The notes below the pieces were generated by a model that ran no database searches, was not told where the DNA came from, and worked only from the letters and a program-made list of their open reading frames with translations. Below, piece after piece: positions 38,948-48,753 of a stretch of 64,000 nt of DNA. Each line of letters starts with the position of its first letter. Position 1 is the stretch's first letter. The position numbers and the translations under genes were made by a program. Origin of the DNA: Prochlorococcus marinus str. MIT 9215 (GTDB lineage Bacteria > Cyanobacteriota > Cyanobacteriia > PCC-6307 > Cyanobiaceae); the NCBI RefSeq assembly GCF_000018065.1, contig NC_009840.1, forward strand, positions 186,001 to 250,000, in the 5' to 3' direction.

Positions 38948-40045
38948 ATGAGTAGTAGTTTTGGAAAAATTTTTCGTGTTAGTACTTTTGGAGAATCACA
39001 TGGTGGTGCAGTAGGAGTTATTCTTGATGGATGTCCCCCTAAGTTAAAAGTAGATATAAATATGATACAAAATGAATTAGATAGGCGAAGACCTGGCCAA
39101 AGTGACATTACAACACCTAGAAATGAAGAAGATAAAATTGAAATATTAAGTGGGATAAAGGAAGGGTTAACACTTGGAACTCCAATAGCGATGTTGGTAA
39201 GAAACAAGGATCAAAGACCAAGAGATTATGATAATTTGGATCAAGTATTTAGACCTTCTCATGCAGATGGTACATATCATCTGAAATATGGAATTCAGGC
39301 AAGTTCTGGTGGTGGAAGAGCCTCTGCAAGAGAAACAATTGGGAGAGTAGCTGCTGGTGCTGTAGCGAAACAATTATTAAAAAACTTTTGTAACACTGAA
39401 ATACTATCTTGGGTAAAGCGTATACATGATATTGATTCTGATATAAATAAAGAAAAGATTTCTCTCAACAAAATAGATTCTAATATTGTTAGATGTCCTG
39501 ATGAAAAAATATCAGCAGAAATGATAGAAAGAATTAAGCAATTAAAGCGCCAAGGAGACTCTTGTGGCGGTGTTATTGAATGTCTTGTAAAAAATGTCCC
39601 TTCTGGTCTTGGAATGCCTGTTTTTGATAAATTAGAAGCTGATTTAGCGAAGGCTTTGATGTCTTTGCCTGCCACGAAAGGCTTTGAAATAGGTTCAGGT
39701 TTCTCTGGAACTTATTTAAAAGGAAGCGAACATAATGATGCCTTCATTAAATCTGATGATATTAGGAAGTTAAGAACAATATCTAATAATTCAGGCGGCA
39801 TACAGGGAGGAATAAGTAATGGCGAAAATATCGAGATGAAGATAGCTTTTAAACCTACAGCAACTATTGGGAAAGAACAGAAAACAGTAAATGCTGAAGG
39901 AAAAGAAGTATTGATGAGAGCAAAAGGGAGACATGATCCATGCGTTCTTCCAAGAGCAGTTCCTATGGTTGATGCTATGGTGGCTTTAGTACTTGTTGAT
40001 CATTTACTACTAAATCAAGCCCAATGTGGCTTAATCGATAATTAG
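38948..40045 (+). CDS. aroC: Chorismate synthase
   Basis: Last step of the shikimate pathway: 5-enolpyruvylshikimate-3-phosphate to chorismate, using reduced FMN as a catalyst. The 365 residues have [20 protein letters not shown] at the start (signature 1), [33 protein letters not shown] (signature 2), and [20 protein letters not shown] near the end (signature 3). It lies alone between psbA and the eda-like gene. Confidence 0.97.
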   Translation: MSSSFGKIFRVSTFGESHGGAVGVILDGCPPKLKVDINMIQNELDRRRPGQSDITTPRNEEDKIEILSGIKEGLTLGTPIAMLVRNKDQRPRDYDNLDQVFRPSHADGTYHLKYGIQASSGGGRASARETIGRVAAGAVAKQLLKNFCNTEILSWVKRIHDIDSDINKEKISLNKIDSNIVRCPDEKISAEMIERIKQLKRQGDSCGGVIECLVKNVPSGLGMPVFDKLEADLAKALMSLPATKGFEIGSGFSGTYLKGSEHNDAFIKSDDIRKLRTISNNSGGIQGGISNGENIEMKIAFKPTATIGKEQKTVNAEGKEVLMRAKGRHDPCVLPRAVPMVDAMVALVLVDHLLLNQAQCGLIDN

Positions 40046-40077
40046 TAGTTTTTTAAATAAATTATATTATCTTTGAT

Positions 40078-40707
40078 TTAATTATTTTTTTTTAACCATT
40101 CATATATTTTGGGATCAAATTGTTTTTTAATAATACCTTTATCTCCAATCACGATTGCTTTATATCCTAAAGATTTATAAGTTTTTACATCATTGATTGA
40201 TAGGCCTCCAGCAGCAATGAAATCAATACTTTCAAAGTTAAGTATATTTATCGAACTAGCTTTACTTTTTATTGGATAAATTTTGATAATATTGCAATTT
40301 AAATTTATCGCTTCTTCAAGATCTTTTAAATTTTTAATTCCAGGAATTAATAAATAGTTTTTTGACTTCGAATAATTGAAAAGATCTTTATCCCAGAATT
40401 TCATCATAGAAAAATTTAATCCAATTTTTAATGAATCTTCTATTGATTGCTTATTAACTATGGAGGCAGAGCCTAAATTAATTCTTGGAAATTTGAGTTT
40501 GATTTCGTATACAAAATCCAACCATTTTTCGTTGTTTGACCAACTTATTTCAATATTCTTTAAGCCTAATTTTACTAAGCTACCTAATTCTTCAAAAAAT
40601 GAATTCCTTATAGAACTATTTGAGTAAATATTATCTTCCGGTTTTATGAGTAAAAAAAAAGATTCTTTTAGTAACAAATCAGAAAAAGAATCTTCTTTAA
40701 TATTCAT
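40078..40707 (-). CDS. eda: KHG/KDPG aldolase-like protein (Entner-Doudoroff aldolase family, divergent)
   Basis: Class I aldolase fold of 209 residues. KDPG aldolase splits 2-keto-3-deoxy-6-phosphogluconate into pyruvate and glyceraldehyde-3-phosphate. Visible family landmarks are the general-base Glu in NIEIS (E53), GSASIV in place of GAGTV, IPGIKNLKDLEEA in place of PGxxTPxE, the Schiff-base lysine in IIKIYP (K142) and the phosphate loop AAGGLSINDVK. The usual Arg after the Glu (EVTLR) is missing, as EISWSN is found. The catalytic Lys and Glu are kept, so activity is plausible, but the substrate may differ. It is downstream of ftsH, 19 bases away. Confidence 0.72.
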   Translation of the reverse strand: MNIKEDSFSDLLLKESFFLLIKPEDNIYSNSSIRNSFFEELGSLVKLGLKNIEISWSNNEKWLDFVYEIKLKFPRINLGSASIVNKQSIEDSLKIGLNFSMMKFWDKDLFNYSKSKNYLLIPGIKNLKDLEEAINLNCNIIKIYPIKSKASSINILNFESIDFIAAGGLSINDVKTYKSLGYKAIVIGDKGIIKKQFDPKIYEWLKKNN

Positions 40708-40726
40708 TAAATATTTATTATTTAAA

Positions 40727-42580
40727 CTAGATATAATTTGCTACTTTAACTTCTGATCGGTTAAGCAAATCTTGGATATCTTCAGTGTCTATAGTTTCTC
40801 TTTCAATTAGCATTTGAGCCATTTCGTCCAAAACAGTTCTATTATCTGATAAAACTTTTGTAGCTCTCTTATAGGCAACATCAACAAGTTCTGATACCTC
40901 TACATCAATTGTTGCGGCTGTGTCTTCGGAGAAATCTCTTGTTGAACTCATATCTCTTCCGAGAAACATTCCACCTTGAGATTGACCTAGGGCGACTGGA
41001 CCTATTTTGTCACTCATGCCAAATTTAGTGATCATTTGCCTTGCTACATTGGCAACTTGTTGTAAATCATTTGAAGCTCCGGTTGTTACCTCTTCTTCAC
41101 CATAGACTATTTCTTCAGCAACTCTTCCCCCAAGAGCTACAGCCATTTGATTTTGAAGGTAAGACCGAGAGTAAAGACCAGATTCCATTCTTTCTTCACT
41201 TGGAGTAAAGAAGGTTAAACCTCCAGCTTGACCCCTAGGTATTATTGATACCTTTGCTACTGGATCATAATCAGGCATTAATGCTCCTACTAGTGCATGA
41301 CCAGCTTCATGATAAGCAACTAATTCTTTTTTCTTATCACTGATAACTCTATCTTTCTTTTCTGGACCAGCCATAACTCTTTCGATGGCATCGCCGACTT
41401 CATCATTACTTACTTTATCTAAATCTTTTCTAGCTGCTAATATTGCTGCCTCATTTAAAAGATTAGCTAAATCTGCGCCAGTAAATCCTGGTGTTCTTCT
41501 AGCAACTTTATCTAAATCAACATCTTTTGAGAGAGTTTTATCTTTTGCATGAACATTTAATATTTGTAATCTTCCAGCGTAATCCGGTCTATCTACTGTT
41601 ACCTGTCTATCGAATCTTCCGGGACGCATTAAAGCTGAATCTAAGACATCAGGTCTGTTGGTGGCAGCTACTATTATTATTCCTGAATTACCTTCGAAAC
41701 CGTCCATTTCGGTTAAGAGTTGGTTTAATGTTTGTTCTCTTTCATCATTTCCTCCGCCCATACCAGCACCCCTTTGTCTTCCAACTGCATCTATTTCGTC
41801 AATGAACACAATACAAGGAGCATTCTTTTTTGCTTGTTCAAAAAGATCTCTCACTCTGCTAGCTCCAACTCCTACAAACATCTCAACAAATTCTGAACCT
41901 GATATTGAGAAAAAAGGAACACCTGCTTCTCCAGCTACTGCTTTTGCTAGCAAAGTTTTTCCTGTACCAGGAGGGCCAACAAGAAGGACTCCTTTTGGAA
42001 TTTTTGCTCCGACTGCAGTAAATCTATCTGGGCTCTTAAGAAAATCTACAACTTCAGTCAGTTCCAATTTTGCACCTTCAACACCAGCAACATCGGAAAA
42101 GGTTACTTGCGTGGAGGGTTCCATTTGCAGTCGAGCTTTGCTTTTGCCAAAACTCATAGCAGGGTTACCACCTCCAGCATTCCCGCTTTGGGATCTTCTA
42201 AAAAGAAAAAATAAGCCACCAATCAAAAGTACTGGAAAAATCAAGCTACTTACAGCTTGTTGCCATGGATTAGCTAATTTTGTAGGAGTTACAGCAATAT
42301 CTACATTATTTTCAGTTAGGATTTTTAGTAAATCTTTATCTGGGGCTAAATTGACCTCAGATCTGCTTCCATCATTTTCAACAACTTGAGCTGTCGCATT
42401 GTCAGGAGAAATCAATACTCTACTGACTTCTTTATCTTGAACTGCCTCTATAAAATCACTATACCTTAGGGTCTTTGTAGCATTTTCTGTAGTAGGTTTA
42501 TCAAATACAGAAGTACCAATGAAAATTACAGTAATAACAGCTAGAACATAAAGTCCTACGTTTCTCCAGCGTTTGTTCAC
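40727..42580 (-). CDS. ftsH: ATP-dependent zinc metalloprotease FtsH
   Basis: Membrane AAA+ protease. Cyanobacterial FtsH complexes degrade photodamaged D1 during photosystem II repair. The 617 residues have an N-terminal transmembrane helix ([19 protein letters not shown]), a lumenal/periplasmic loop, a second helix (about 110-126), AAA motifs [13 protein letters not shown] and [16 protein letters not shown] with the SRH region, and the zinc motif HEAGH in [13 protein letters not shown]. The third ligand Asp lies further on. Which of the four cyanobacterial FtsH paralogues this is cannot be fixed here. The nearby psbA and psbO genes are suggestive context only. Confidence 0.95.
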   Translation of the reverse strand: MNKRWRNVGLYVLAVITVIFIGTSVFDKPTTENATKTLRYSDFIEAVQDKEVSRVLISPDNATAQVVENDGSRSEVNLAPDKDLLKILTENNVDIAVTPTKLANPWQQAVSSLIFPVLLIGGLFFLFRRSQSGNAGGGNPAMSFGKSKARLQMEPSTQVTFSDVAGVEGAKLELTEVVDFLKSPDRFTAVGAKIPKGVLLVGPPGTGKTLLAKAVAGEAGVPFFSISGSEFVEMFVGVGASRVRDLFEQAKKNAPCIVFIDEIDAVGRQRGAGMGGGNDEREQTLNQLLTEMDGFEGNSGIIIVAATNRPDVLDSALMRPGRFDRQVTVDRPDYAGRLQILNVHAKDKTLSKDVDLDKVARRTPGFTGADLANLLNEAAILAARKDLDKVSNDEVGDAIERVMAGPEKKDRVISDKKKELVAYHEAGHALVGALMPDYDPVAKVSIIPRGQAGGLTFFTPSEERMESGLYSRSYLQNQMAVALGGRVAEEIVYGEEEVTTGASNDLQQVANVARQMITKFGMSDKIGPVALGQSQGGMFLGRDMSSTRDFSEDTAATIDVEVSELVDVAYKRATKVLSDNRTVLDEMAQMLIERETIDTEDIQDLLNRSEVKVANYI

Positions 42581-42627
42581 GATAAATTATTTTTTAATAA
42601 TTACATGATACTAATAATAAAACATTA

Positions 42628-43803
42628 TTAAGAGCGTCTTAGAACATCCACTACACTTTTGAATGCAAACCATTCAGGAATTGGATCGCCATCCCTCAAT
42701 TTCTTTCTAAATTCAGTACCACTAAGTTTCATAATTTCATAATTAAGTTCTTTAGCTTCTTCAGCTGTAATATATCCTTTTTCCTTCGTATAAACTAAAT
42801 TTTTTGAAGGTACAGTCTTCATCATCAATTCTTCTGCACATTTATTAGCAAAATTCTGGGCGTCATATGGGCCATAAAAATCTTCACCAGTTGCTGATGA
42901 TTTACAGCCAGCCATATCTCTACCGATAATAAAATGGGTGCACCCATAATTTCTCCTGATTATCATATGTTGAAGAGCTTCTCTAGGCCCTGCCATATGC
43001 ATTGAATAAGGTAAAAAAGCCCATTTTATTCTTTGATCAGATATTTCCTCTTCTAATTCTTTATACGTTAAATATCTAACTTTCCCAGGGATATCATCTT
43101 GTTGAGTTGGCCCACAAGTTGGATGAACTAAAACAACTGAGTTAGGGGAGACATTTTCTGAGAGTAAGGCATTAGTAAATAATTCATAATGTGCTCTATG
43201 AATTGGATTTCTGCATTGAAATGCAACTACATCATAATTTGATGGCAGTGTTGATCTAACTTCTTCTGGGGTTTTGCAGGGGAATTCTCTAATTGGCAGT
43301 TCGAAACCATAAATTCTTCCTCCTATATAAAATCTCCCCCTCTCATTAAAAATCATCTTAACTGCAGGATGATCGAAAGAATTAGTACCATAACAAAGTT
43401 CAGCTTCTAAAGATTTATCAGGCTCCCATTTAGAGCTAACTTCTAAAACTGCTATTTTTTGTTTTTTATAAGTAAGCAATATTTTCTCTCCAGCTTTTAC
43501 TTTGTCATTATTTGAATCAAATACAATGGGTAAGCCAAAAAGCAATCCGTTTAGATCTCTATTATTTTTAATTACCGAATTGTAATTATTTTCATCCATA
43601 AAACCTTCCAATGGAGAAAAAGCTCCAACTATCAAAAGTTCTACATCGCATGCATTTCTCTCGCTACATTCAAACTCATAAGCAGCTTTAGAGATAAGAT
43701 CATTTTTAAGGTTTTTATCTTTGATAATTAAATTTTTTAGTTCACCTCCATAAGGAGGTATTAGTCCATTAGTATCTGTTTTGGTTTTTTGTTGTAATTC
43801 CAT
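42628..43803 (-). CDS. sat: Sulfate adenylyltransferase (ATP sulfurylase)
   Basis: Activates sulfate to adenosine 5'-phosphosulfate, the first step of assimilatory sulfate reduction. The 391 residues are of the single-chain (Sat/Met3) type without an APS-kinase domain. Family motifs include FQCRNPIHRAHYEL (QxRNPxHxxH nucleotide site), LVHPTCGPTQQDDIPG, YSMHMAGPREALQHMIIRRN and GRDMAGC. It lies between ftsH and psbO on the minus strand, with the psbO terminator immediately upstream, so it has its own promoter. Confidence 0.96.
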   Translation of the reverse strand: MELQQKTKTDTNGLIPPYGGELKNLIIKDKNLKNDLISKAAYEFECSERNACDVELLIVGAFSPLEGFMDENNYNSVIKNNRDLNGLLFGLPIVFDSNNDKVKAGEKILLTYKKQKIAVLEVSSKWEPDKSLEAELCYGTNSFDHPAVKMIFNERGRFYIGGRIYGFELPIREFPCKTPEEVRSTLPSNYDVVAFQCRNPIHRAHYELFTNALLSENVSPNSVVLVHPTCGPTQQDDIPGKVRYLTYKELEEEISDQRIKWAFLPYSMHMAGPREALQHMIIRRNYGCTHFIIGRDMAGCKSSATGEDFYGPYDAQNFANKCAEELMMKTVPSKNLVYTKEKGYITAEEAKELNYEIMKLSGTEFRKKLRDGDPIPEWFAFKSVVDVLRRS

Positions 43804-43829
43804 TTTTTAAATTGATTAGAGAAAAATTT

Positions 43830-43866
43830 TGAAAAAAAAAAGAGGGGTTTAACCCCCTTTTTCTCT
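43830..43866 (-). terminator. Intrinsic terminator of psbO
   Basis: In the minus-strand sense, GGGGTTAAACCCC-type stem-loop sequence flanked by A-rich DNA is followed by a run of about ten T. It lies 10 bases downstream of the psbO stop and upstream of sat, separating the two transcription units. Confidence 0.85.
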
Positions 43867-43876
43867 TAAGTAGGAT

Positions 43877-44671
43877 TTATGCCTTTCTTCCGTAAAGCTC
43901 CCCAATTATTTTTACATCAAGTGGTTCCTTTGAACCCATATCAGTATCCGAAGGTTGGATAGCTTCAAAAGTTCCAGCAAATTCGTCTGTGTCAGAATCT
44001 ACATTATTTATCGAAAGAGTAATAACGCCAGTACCATTTACATCAACTTTAATATTTTCTTTGGCAAGTTCTTCATCATCTCCTCCTAATGCAACTAAAC
44101 CTTGAGCATATTCAACTCCAGTATTTTTAGCTCTTGCTTTAGGATCTAGAAAATCACCAGTTCTGTAGTTAGGTGTAAATGTTGAACCACTAACTTCAGT
44201 ACCTGGCTCAAATGATGAGGGTAAGTTAGCTGTAAGATCTTTTGCTGAAAATGCAAAAGGCACCTCTAATCCACCAGGAGTTAGTACCGTAATAAGTTGA
44301 AAATCAATACCACCTTTTTCTGTGAAAGTTCCTGAGTCTATATCTCCATAAACTTCTGTTACTGTGGTGTTATTTCTAGGACTAATAATTTTTGTAGAAA
44401 CAAATTCTGCAGCTTTTCTTTTTGTCCCTGGCACTTTTACATAAACTTCTGTTGGATGCATACATATTCCTTTAAGGCTATCTCCATTACCTAGGGAGAT
44501 TGATCCAACAAGAGATGAGTCTAATGTAGGACAATCATTAGCTTTACCTGTATTAACAACATCTGTAAATTGTGCATTTCCTCTCTCAGAAAAAGCAAAT
44601 GTTTTAACAGGTACGAAAGCAAAAGTTATACAAAGTGAAATAACAAAAGCTAAGATAGAACGAATTCTCAT
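43877..44671 (-). CDS. psbO: Photosystem II manganese-stabilising protein PsbO
   Basis: Lumenal extrinsic subunit that stabilises the Mn4CaO5 cluster. From ATG 44671 the product has 264 residues with a clear signal peptide (MRIRSILAFVISLCITFAFV, then KTFAFS). The mature part contains NDCPTLDSS and GICMHPTEVYVKVPG, whose two cysteines form the conserved disulfide. The GFRRKA-like basic motif PGTKRKAAEFVSTKI and the C-terminal DTDEFAGTFEAIQPSDTDMG also fit. The frame is open 15 codons further upstream (ATG 44716), but that would precede the signal peptide with a hydrophilic extension, so the later start is preferred. Confidence 0.95.
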   Translation of the reverse strand: MRIRSILAFVISLCITFAFVPVKTFAFSERGNAQFTDVVNTGKANDCPTLDSSLVGSISLGNGDSLKGICMHPTEVYVKVPGTKRKAAEFVSTKIISPRNNTTVTEVYGDIDSGTFTEKGGIDFQLITVLTPGGLEVPFAFSAKDLTANLPSSFEPGTEVSGSTFTPNYRTGDFLDPKARAKNTGVEYAQGLVALGGDDEELAKENIKVDVNGTGVITLSINNVDSDTDEFAGTFEAIQPSDTDMGSKEPLDVKIIGELYGRKA

Positions 44672-44760
44672 AATTAAAGTTGCAGTAAAGTTCTTTGAAG
44701 ATTGATTAAAGGTCATCTAAATAGATTCAGTACGGATATTACAAGAGAAAGGACCATAAA

Positions 44761-44791
44761 GGGTAGGACTTTTTAATCCTCGAAACAACCC
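44761..44791 (-). other. Stem-loop between coaBC and psbO
   Basis: In the minus-strand sense an outer GGGT/ACCC pairing encloses AGGATT/AGTCCT with an AAAA loop (one G-T pair). It sits about 90 bases before the psbO start in a 224-base gap and has no U tract. It might be part of the psbO leader or a remnant attenuator for read-through from coaBC. Evidence is structural only. Confidence 0.3.
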
Positions 44792-44895
44792 GTAGCTTTT
44801 TTAGATTTTAAAAACTTGAATTATTTTAAGCTATTACATTATTTTTAATGATTAAGATTACAAAAAAATACAAATAAAAAAATTTTTTTATTTTT

Positions 44896-46143
44896 TTAGG
44901 AAATAATTTGAGATATTAATTTATTTGCTAAATCTATTTTTGATGTTTTATTAATATGATATTCCATATTTTTTTTATCGAACAGCCAACCTTCATTTTG
45001 TGCTAAAAATCCAAATCCTTGGCCTTCAAGATCAATTGGATTTGCGAATAGATAATCGCAACCCTTTTTAAGAATCTTTTCTTTAATTGATATTCGTGCT
45101 TCTTCAATAGATCCTGTAAAAGCGCAAAAGCCAACAAAAACTTGGTTATTTTTTTTTAATTCACTTATTTTTTTTAAGATATCAGGGACTAGCTCAAAGT
45201 TTTTTTTCAAATGATCATTAATTTGATTTTTGGGAATTTTCGCTGAATTTGCATTGGATATTTTGAAATCAGAGACTGCTGCATTCATGAAAAAATAATC
45301 ACAATTTGATATCTCATTTTTAATTACTCTTATTAAATCAACACTAGTTTCAATTTCATATCTTTTTATTCCTTCAGTCAGATTCTTATCGATTTTCAAA
45401 GGCCCATGGATATATTTTACTTGTGCTCCTCTAAACCTTGCTACTTGAGAAAGAAGTAAGCCCATAGCCCCTGAACTTTTGTTAGTAATTTGCCTTGCCG
45501 CGTCAAGTTTCTCTGAAGTACAACCTCCAGTTATTAAAATTTCTTTATTAAGTAAATCTTTGCGATATGGATTTTGTTTGTTCGATGTTAAAAATTCAAG
45601 AGCTAATTGAATTAGATCATTTGGAGGTATCTTACCGATGCCAATAGCATCACATGCTAAGAGGCCTTCACTTGGGTGCAGAGATAAAACATTTTCGTAA
45701 TTCTGTAAATTCTCATAATTCTTTTGGACAGCTTTATTTAGCCACATTTGCGAATTCATTGCTGGTGCAACAATAATTGGCTTTATATTTGCTATCAAAA
45801 CGCTTGGAATCAATCCCTCTGCGTTTCCAGTGACCCATTTTGCCAATGATGTGGCTGTTAAAGGGGCAATAATTAAAATATCAGCCCAATTGCTTAGTTC
45901 TATATGAAGAGGTGTTGATTGACTGTTTGACCATTGATCATTTTCTACAACACAAGGGTTTCTACTTAAGATTGAAAGAGAAAGTGGTTTTATTAATTTT
46001 TCTGCATTTTTGGATAAAACGCATCTTATTTCATAATTTTCTTTCGCTAATTGGCTAACTAATAATGGTATTCTTACAGCTGCAATACTCCCTGTTATTA
46101 ATAAAAGGACCTTTATCTTGGAGCCTGTACTTTTAGTTTTCAT
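44896..46143 (-). CDS. coaBC: Bifunctional phosphopantothenoylcysteine decarboxylase/phosphopantothenate-cysteine ligase
   Basis: Two consecutive steps of coenzyme A synthesis. The 415 residues start with the flavoprotein CoaC half (KVLLLITGSIAAVRIPLL, PLTATSLAKWVTGNAEGL, and PAMNSQMW for the PxMNxxMW motif). The CoaB half follows (EILITGGCTSEKLDAARQITNKSSGAMG; MNAAVSDF). The CoaC active-site histidine region is less obvious (SSTPLHIELSNWADILIIAP contains the His). It overlaps the upstream DUF2555 gene by 11 bases. Confidence 0.94.
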   Translation of the reverse strand: MKTKSTGSKIKVLLLITGSIAAVRIPLLVSQLAKENYEIRCVLSKNAEKLIKPLSLSILSRNPCVVENDQWSNSQSTPLHIELSNWADILIIAPLTATSLAKWVTGNAEGLIPSVLIANIKPIIVAPAMNSQMWLNKAVQKNYENLQNYENVLSLHPSEGLLACDAIGIGKIPPNDLIQLALEFLTSNKQNPYRKDLLNKEILITGGCTSEKLDAARQITNKSSGAMGLLLSQVARFRGAQVKYIHGPLKIDKNLTEGIKRYEIETSVDLIRVIKNEISNCDYFFMNAAVSDFKISNANSAKIPKNQINDHLKKNFELVPDILKKISELKKNNQVFVGFCAFTGSIEEARISIKEKILKKGCDYLFANPIDLEGQGFGFLAQNEGWLFDKKNMEYHINKTSKIDLANKLISQIIS

Positions 46144-46354
46144 CGAAAGGTTTCTGATCGTTGAGATGGATATAATTAATTGTTAGTTCAGGTCTATTTC
46201 TTGCAAGATCCCTCAGTAAGTTTGAGTCTTTTAAACCGTCAAAAGGTTTATTATAGTTATCCTCTTCTAGCCTTTTAGTGATCTTAAGACTCATTTCTTT
46301 ATCAAAAGAATTTACTAATTCATCACTTATTTTATTTTCAATAATAAATTTCAT
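46133..46354 (-). CDS. DUF2555 small cyanobacterial protein
   Basis: A 73-residue soluble protein. The pattern KRLEEDNYNKPFDGLKDSNL, then LLRDLARNRPEL...YIHL, is what I associate with DUF2555, a cyanobacteria-specific family of unknown function that commonly lies next to coaBC. The gene overlaps coaBC by 11 bases on the same strand, so the two are co-translated. No membrane segment, metal motif or signal is present. Confidence 0.75.
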   Translation of the reverse strand: MKFIIENKISDELVNSFDKEMSLKITKRLEEDNYNKPFDGLKDSNLLRDLARNRPELTINYIHLNDQKPFDEN

Positions 46355-46574
46355 ATTGAGTAGCGCTAATATACTCTAATAATAAAGCCTTAAGTAATTA
46401 TTGAAAATTGATGTAAGTATTAACTACATAATTTCAAGAATATGAAAATTTTTAAAGTATCTAATCTATATCAAATTTTAATTAGGTCATTTATCTTCAT
46501 TCTCAGTCATAAATATGCAAATTCTGCTTTTCAAAAATATTCTTTCTTAATATATTTATGTCATTAATTAAATT

Positions 46575-46775
46575 ATGTCTCAAACTAAGAGAGAGCAAGT
46601 CATTAGTCACATACGCTACTTAAGACAAGAGCTCAGAGAAATGCATTTAGGAATAAAAGAAGATGGCCTTTTCCCTGAACCGGGCGAATTAAGAGGAATA
46701 ATGGCTCAGTTGGAGGCATTGCTTGAATTGATAGAAGGAAATACTAAAATTCAATCAAACCCTGAAGTGGCTTAA
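46575..46775 (+). CDS. Conserved-looking small helical protein, 66 residues
   Basis: No named family recognised. The product, beginning MSQTKREQVISHIRYLRQEL, is charged and predicted helical, with a Pro/Gly break at LFPEPGELRGIM and a second helix AQLEALLELIEG. No signal or membrane helix. It precedes the Ycf20/DUF565 gene by 11 bases on the same strand, so the two probably form a two-gene operon. The upstream 220-base gap has no clear structure. Probably a cyanobacterial core small protein. Confidence 0.72.
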   Translation: MSQTKREQVISHIRYLRQELREMHLGIKEDGLFPEPGELRGIMAQLEALLELIEGNTKIQSNPEVA

Positions 46776-46786
46776 TTTAATGCAAA

Positions 46787-47128
46787 ATGGTTGTTAGACC
46801 ACAAAAGACAAATTTTCAATTAAAGGTTGTAGAAAATATCCAAACATTAAGTGTTTGGGCTAATAATCCGTGGCGAAGATATTCAATATCAATGATTATT
46901 CTCTTGGTCGGTTACTTTTTAGGTAGTTCTCTAGGTATGGTTAGTGCTGTTGTTGAACTCATGGATCCTGTGGCTGCATTCTTATCACTAGTTTTTTTGG
47001 AGATTTTAATAGCTCTTAGAAGAAATTTTCGATTTGAAAAGAAAAAGAAATTTTTAATACTTTTATTAGATTCTTTAAGATTAGGATTATTTTATGGATT
47101 CTTTACTGAAAGTCTTAAGTTGCTATAA
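46787..47128 (+). CDS. DUF565/Ycf20-like membrane protein
   Basis: 113 residues with two hydrophobic segments, at about 34-55 (MIILLVGYFLGSSLGMVSAV) and 62-77 (AAFLSLVFLEILIAL), plus a short hydrophobic C-terminus. The spacing and the basic RRNFRFEKKKK loop fit the DUF565 (Ycf20) family of cyanobacteria and plastids, which has been linked to thermal dissipation in an alga. The exact role in Prochlorococcus is unknown. It is convergent with pyrB, ending 2 bases from its stop. Confidence 0.7.
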   Translation: MVVRPQKTNFQLKVVENIQTLSVWANNPWRRYSISMIILLVGYFLGSSLGMVSAVVELMDPVAAFLSLVFLEILIALRRNFRFEKKKKFLILLLDSLRLGLFYGFFTESLKLL

Positions 47129-47130
47129 AT

Positions 47131-48147
47131 TTATTTGTTGTATTTTTGTAATAGATAAAGCAAAGCCATTCTTATGGGGATACCATTTGCAACTTGATTA
47201 TTGATTAAGCAATTTGGATATTCATCAACTACTTTACTACTAATTTCAATATCTCTATTAATGGGTCCAGGATGAAGAATTGGAATCTCTTTATTATTCA
47301 AAGATAATTTCTCGGAGGTTAAGCCATAATCCAAACTATATGAATCGATGCTATTTAGTAAATTCTCCATCATTCTCTCTTTTTGGAGTCTTAAAACAAT
47401 AATCGCATCTGCAATTTTTATTGATTCTTCCAATGACCTAGAAATTGTTATAGAGCCTCTTGATTTAATAGGATCTTCTATTTGATTTGGAATAGGGCTT
47501 TTAAAAAAATTGATAAATTCATCAGGTATTAATGTCTCAGGACCACATAAGATTATGTCTGCGCCGAATGCACTCAAAGCCCAAAGATTTGATCTGGCAA
47601 CCCTTGAATGATTAACATCTCCAATTATTAAAATTTTTTTTGAATTTAAAACTTTTGGATTCAGTGATTTCTTGGAAAAGAATTTGATTAATGTATAAAT
47701 GTCAAGCAATCCTTGGCTAGGGTGACTGTGTAATCCATCGCCCGCATTAAGAACCGAAGTATTGGAATTTATTGCATCAAGTTTTTTAGCTATCTCAAAG
47801 GTTATATAACTTGACGAATGTCTTATAACTAACGTATCTGCACCCATAGCAGAATAAGTTATGGCTGTATCAATTATTGTTTCGCCTTTTGTTAAAGAAC
47901 TTGAGGATGGAGCAAACGTTTGTACATCAGCAGAAAGCTTTTTTGCTGCTAGTTCAAAGCTATTTTTTGTTCTTGTACTAGCTTCAAAAAACAAAGATGT
48001 TATCAATGTTCCTTGTAATGCGGGTATTTTTTTTGTCCCTGCATTTTTTAGCTTATCAAATCTATTAGCTAATTCAAAAACTGACTCATAATCTGGAATT
48101 GAAAAATTAGCGAGTGTATGAATATGTTTATGAGGCCAAATTTGCAT
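47131..48147 (-). CDS. pyrB: Aspartate carbamoyltransferase catalytic subunit
   Basis: Commits carbamoyl phosphate to pyrimidine synthesis by carbamoylating aspartate. The 338 residues contain the carbamoyl-phosphate loop [19 protein letters not shown], the [12 protein letters not shown] region, [12 protein letters not shown] and the C-terminal [12 protein letters not shown] aspartate-binding motif. No regulatory subunit pyrI is nearby, as expected for cyanobacteria. It is separated by 21 bases from the upstream mpg gene on the same strand. Confidence 0.96.
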
Positions 48148-48168
48148 TACGCTATAAAAGATAAATGA

Positions 48169-48753
48169 TTATTGAAATTTAGGTGTTCTATCACCTTTTA
48201 ATCTTTTACTTACACTACTACTGTTTTTAAGATACCAACGCCATTTTATATTTTTTGCCTTTGATATGCCAATTCTAGTAGTCTGAATAAGATCTTTTTC
48301 TTCTATGCTTGAATCTCTTTGAGAAATCCATAAAGAATTGTTATTGAGAACTTCAAGTGAGTTGAATGATTTGTCCACACCGAAGGTCTTAGTAACTAAA
48401 CCAGGTCCAGAAGCTAATCTTTCATTCTTTGTAGAGATAAAAACTGCTCTTATTAATACACCACTTGCAAAATTTTCTTTATCAGTAACTATATTTAAAC
48501 AATGATGGATGCCATAAGATTTGTAAATATAGAACGTTCCAGGTTTGCCAAATAATAATTTATTTGATTCAGTTTTTTTGCGATAGCCATGACAGGCTTC
48601 TTCTTCCTGAGAATAAGCTTCAGTTTCAACAATAAGTCCCTTAACTAGACTTTTTTTATTATTTTTTTTTATGAGGTAGCAACCTATTAAATCAGGAGCA
48701 ACAAGTTTTGAGTGTCTATAAAAAAATTCTTTTGGAAATAAATCGTCTTTTAT
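48169..48753 (-). CDS. mpg: DNA-3-methyladenine glycosylase (Mpg/AAG family), no canonical start codon
   Basis: Base-excision repair glycosylase. The minus-strand frame from about 48756 reads DDLFPKEFFYRHSKLVAPDL, then IVETEAYSQEEEACHGYRKK with the catalytic Glu of the family, and FGKPGTFYIYKSYGIHHCLN. It continues into SGPGLVTKTFGVDKSFNSLE, giving about 194 residues with all usual landmarks. There is no ATG, GTG or TTG in frame before residue ~125. The first possible codon is ATA at 48753, just after an in-frame TGA (48759-48757). Removing one A from the run AAAA near 48748-48751 would give a TTG start reading MKNKDDLFPKEFF. Either a non-canonical start or a homopolymer insertion is needed. 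Confidence 0.8.
   Translation of the reverse strand: MKDDLFPKEFFYRHSKLVAPDLIGCYLIKKNNKKSLVKGLIVETEAYSQEEEACHGYRKKTESNKLLFGKPGTFYIYKSYGIHHCLNIVTDKENFASGVLIRAVFISTKNERLASGPGLVTKTFGVDKSFNSLEVLNNNSLWISQRDSSIEEKDLIQTTRIGISKAKNIKWRWYLKNSSSVSKRLKGDRTPKFQ

Noticed and set aside
41658-42389. Long plus-strand open frame (243 codons) opposite ftsH
   Set aside because: Antisense shadow of ftsH; the sequence is Pro/Ser-rich nonsense without family features.
46442-46567. 41-codon plus-strand frame starting MKIFKVSNLYQILIRSFIFI between DUF2555 and the 66-residue gene
   Set aside because: No ribosome site; very AT-rich composition and length compatible with a chance frame in this base composition. The hydrophobic start alone is not enough.
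48169-48378. A separate 69-residue protein starting at GTG 48378
   Set aside because: It is only the C-terminal third of the Mpg frame, which continues uninterrupted upstream to about 48756.
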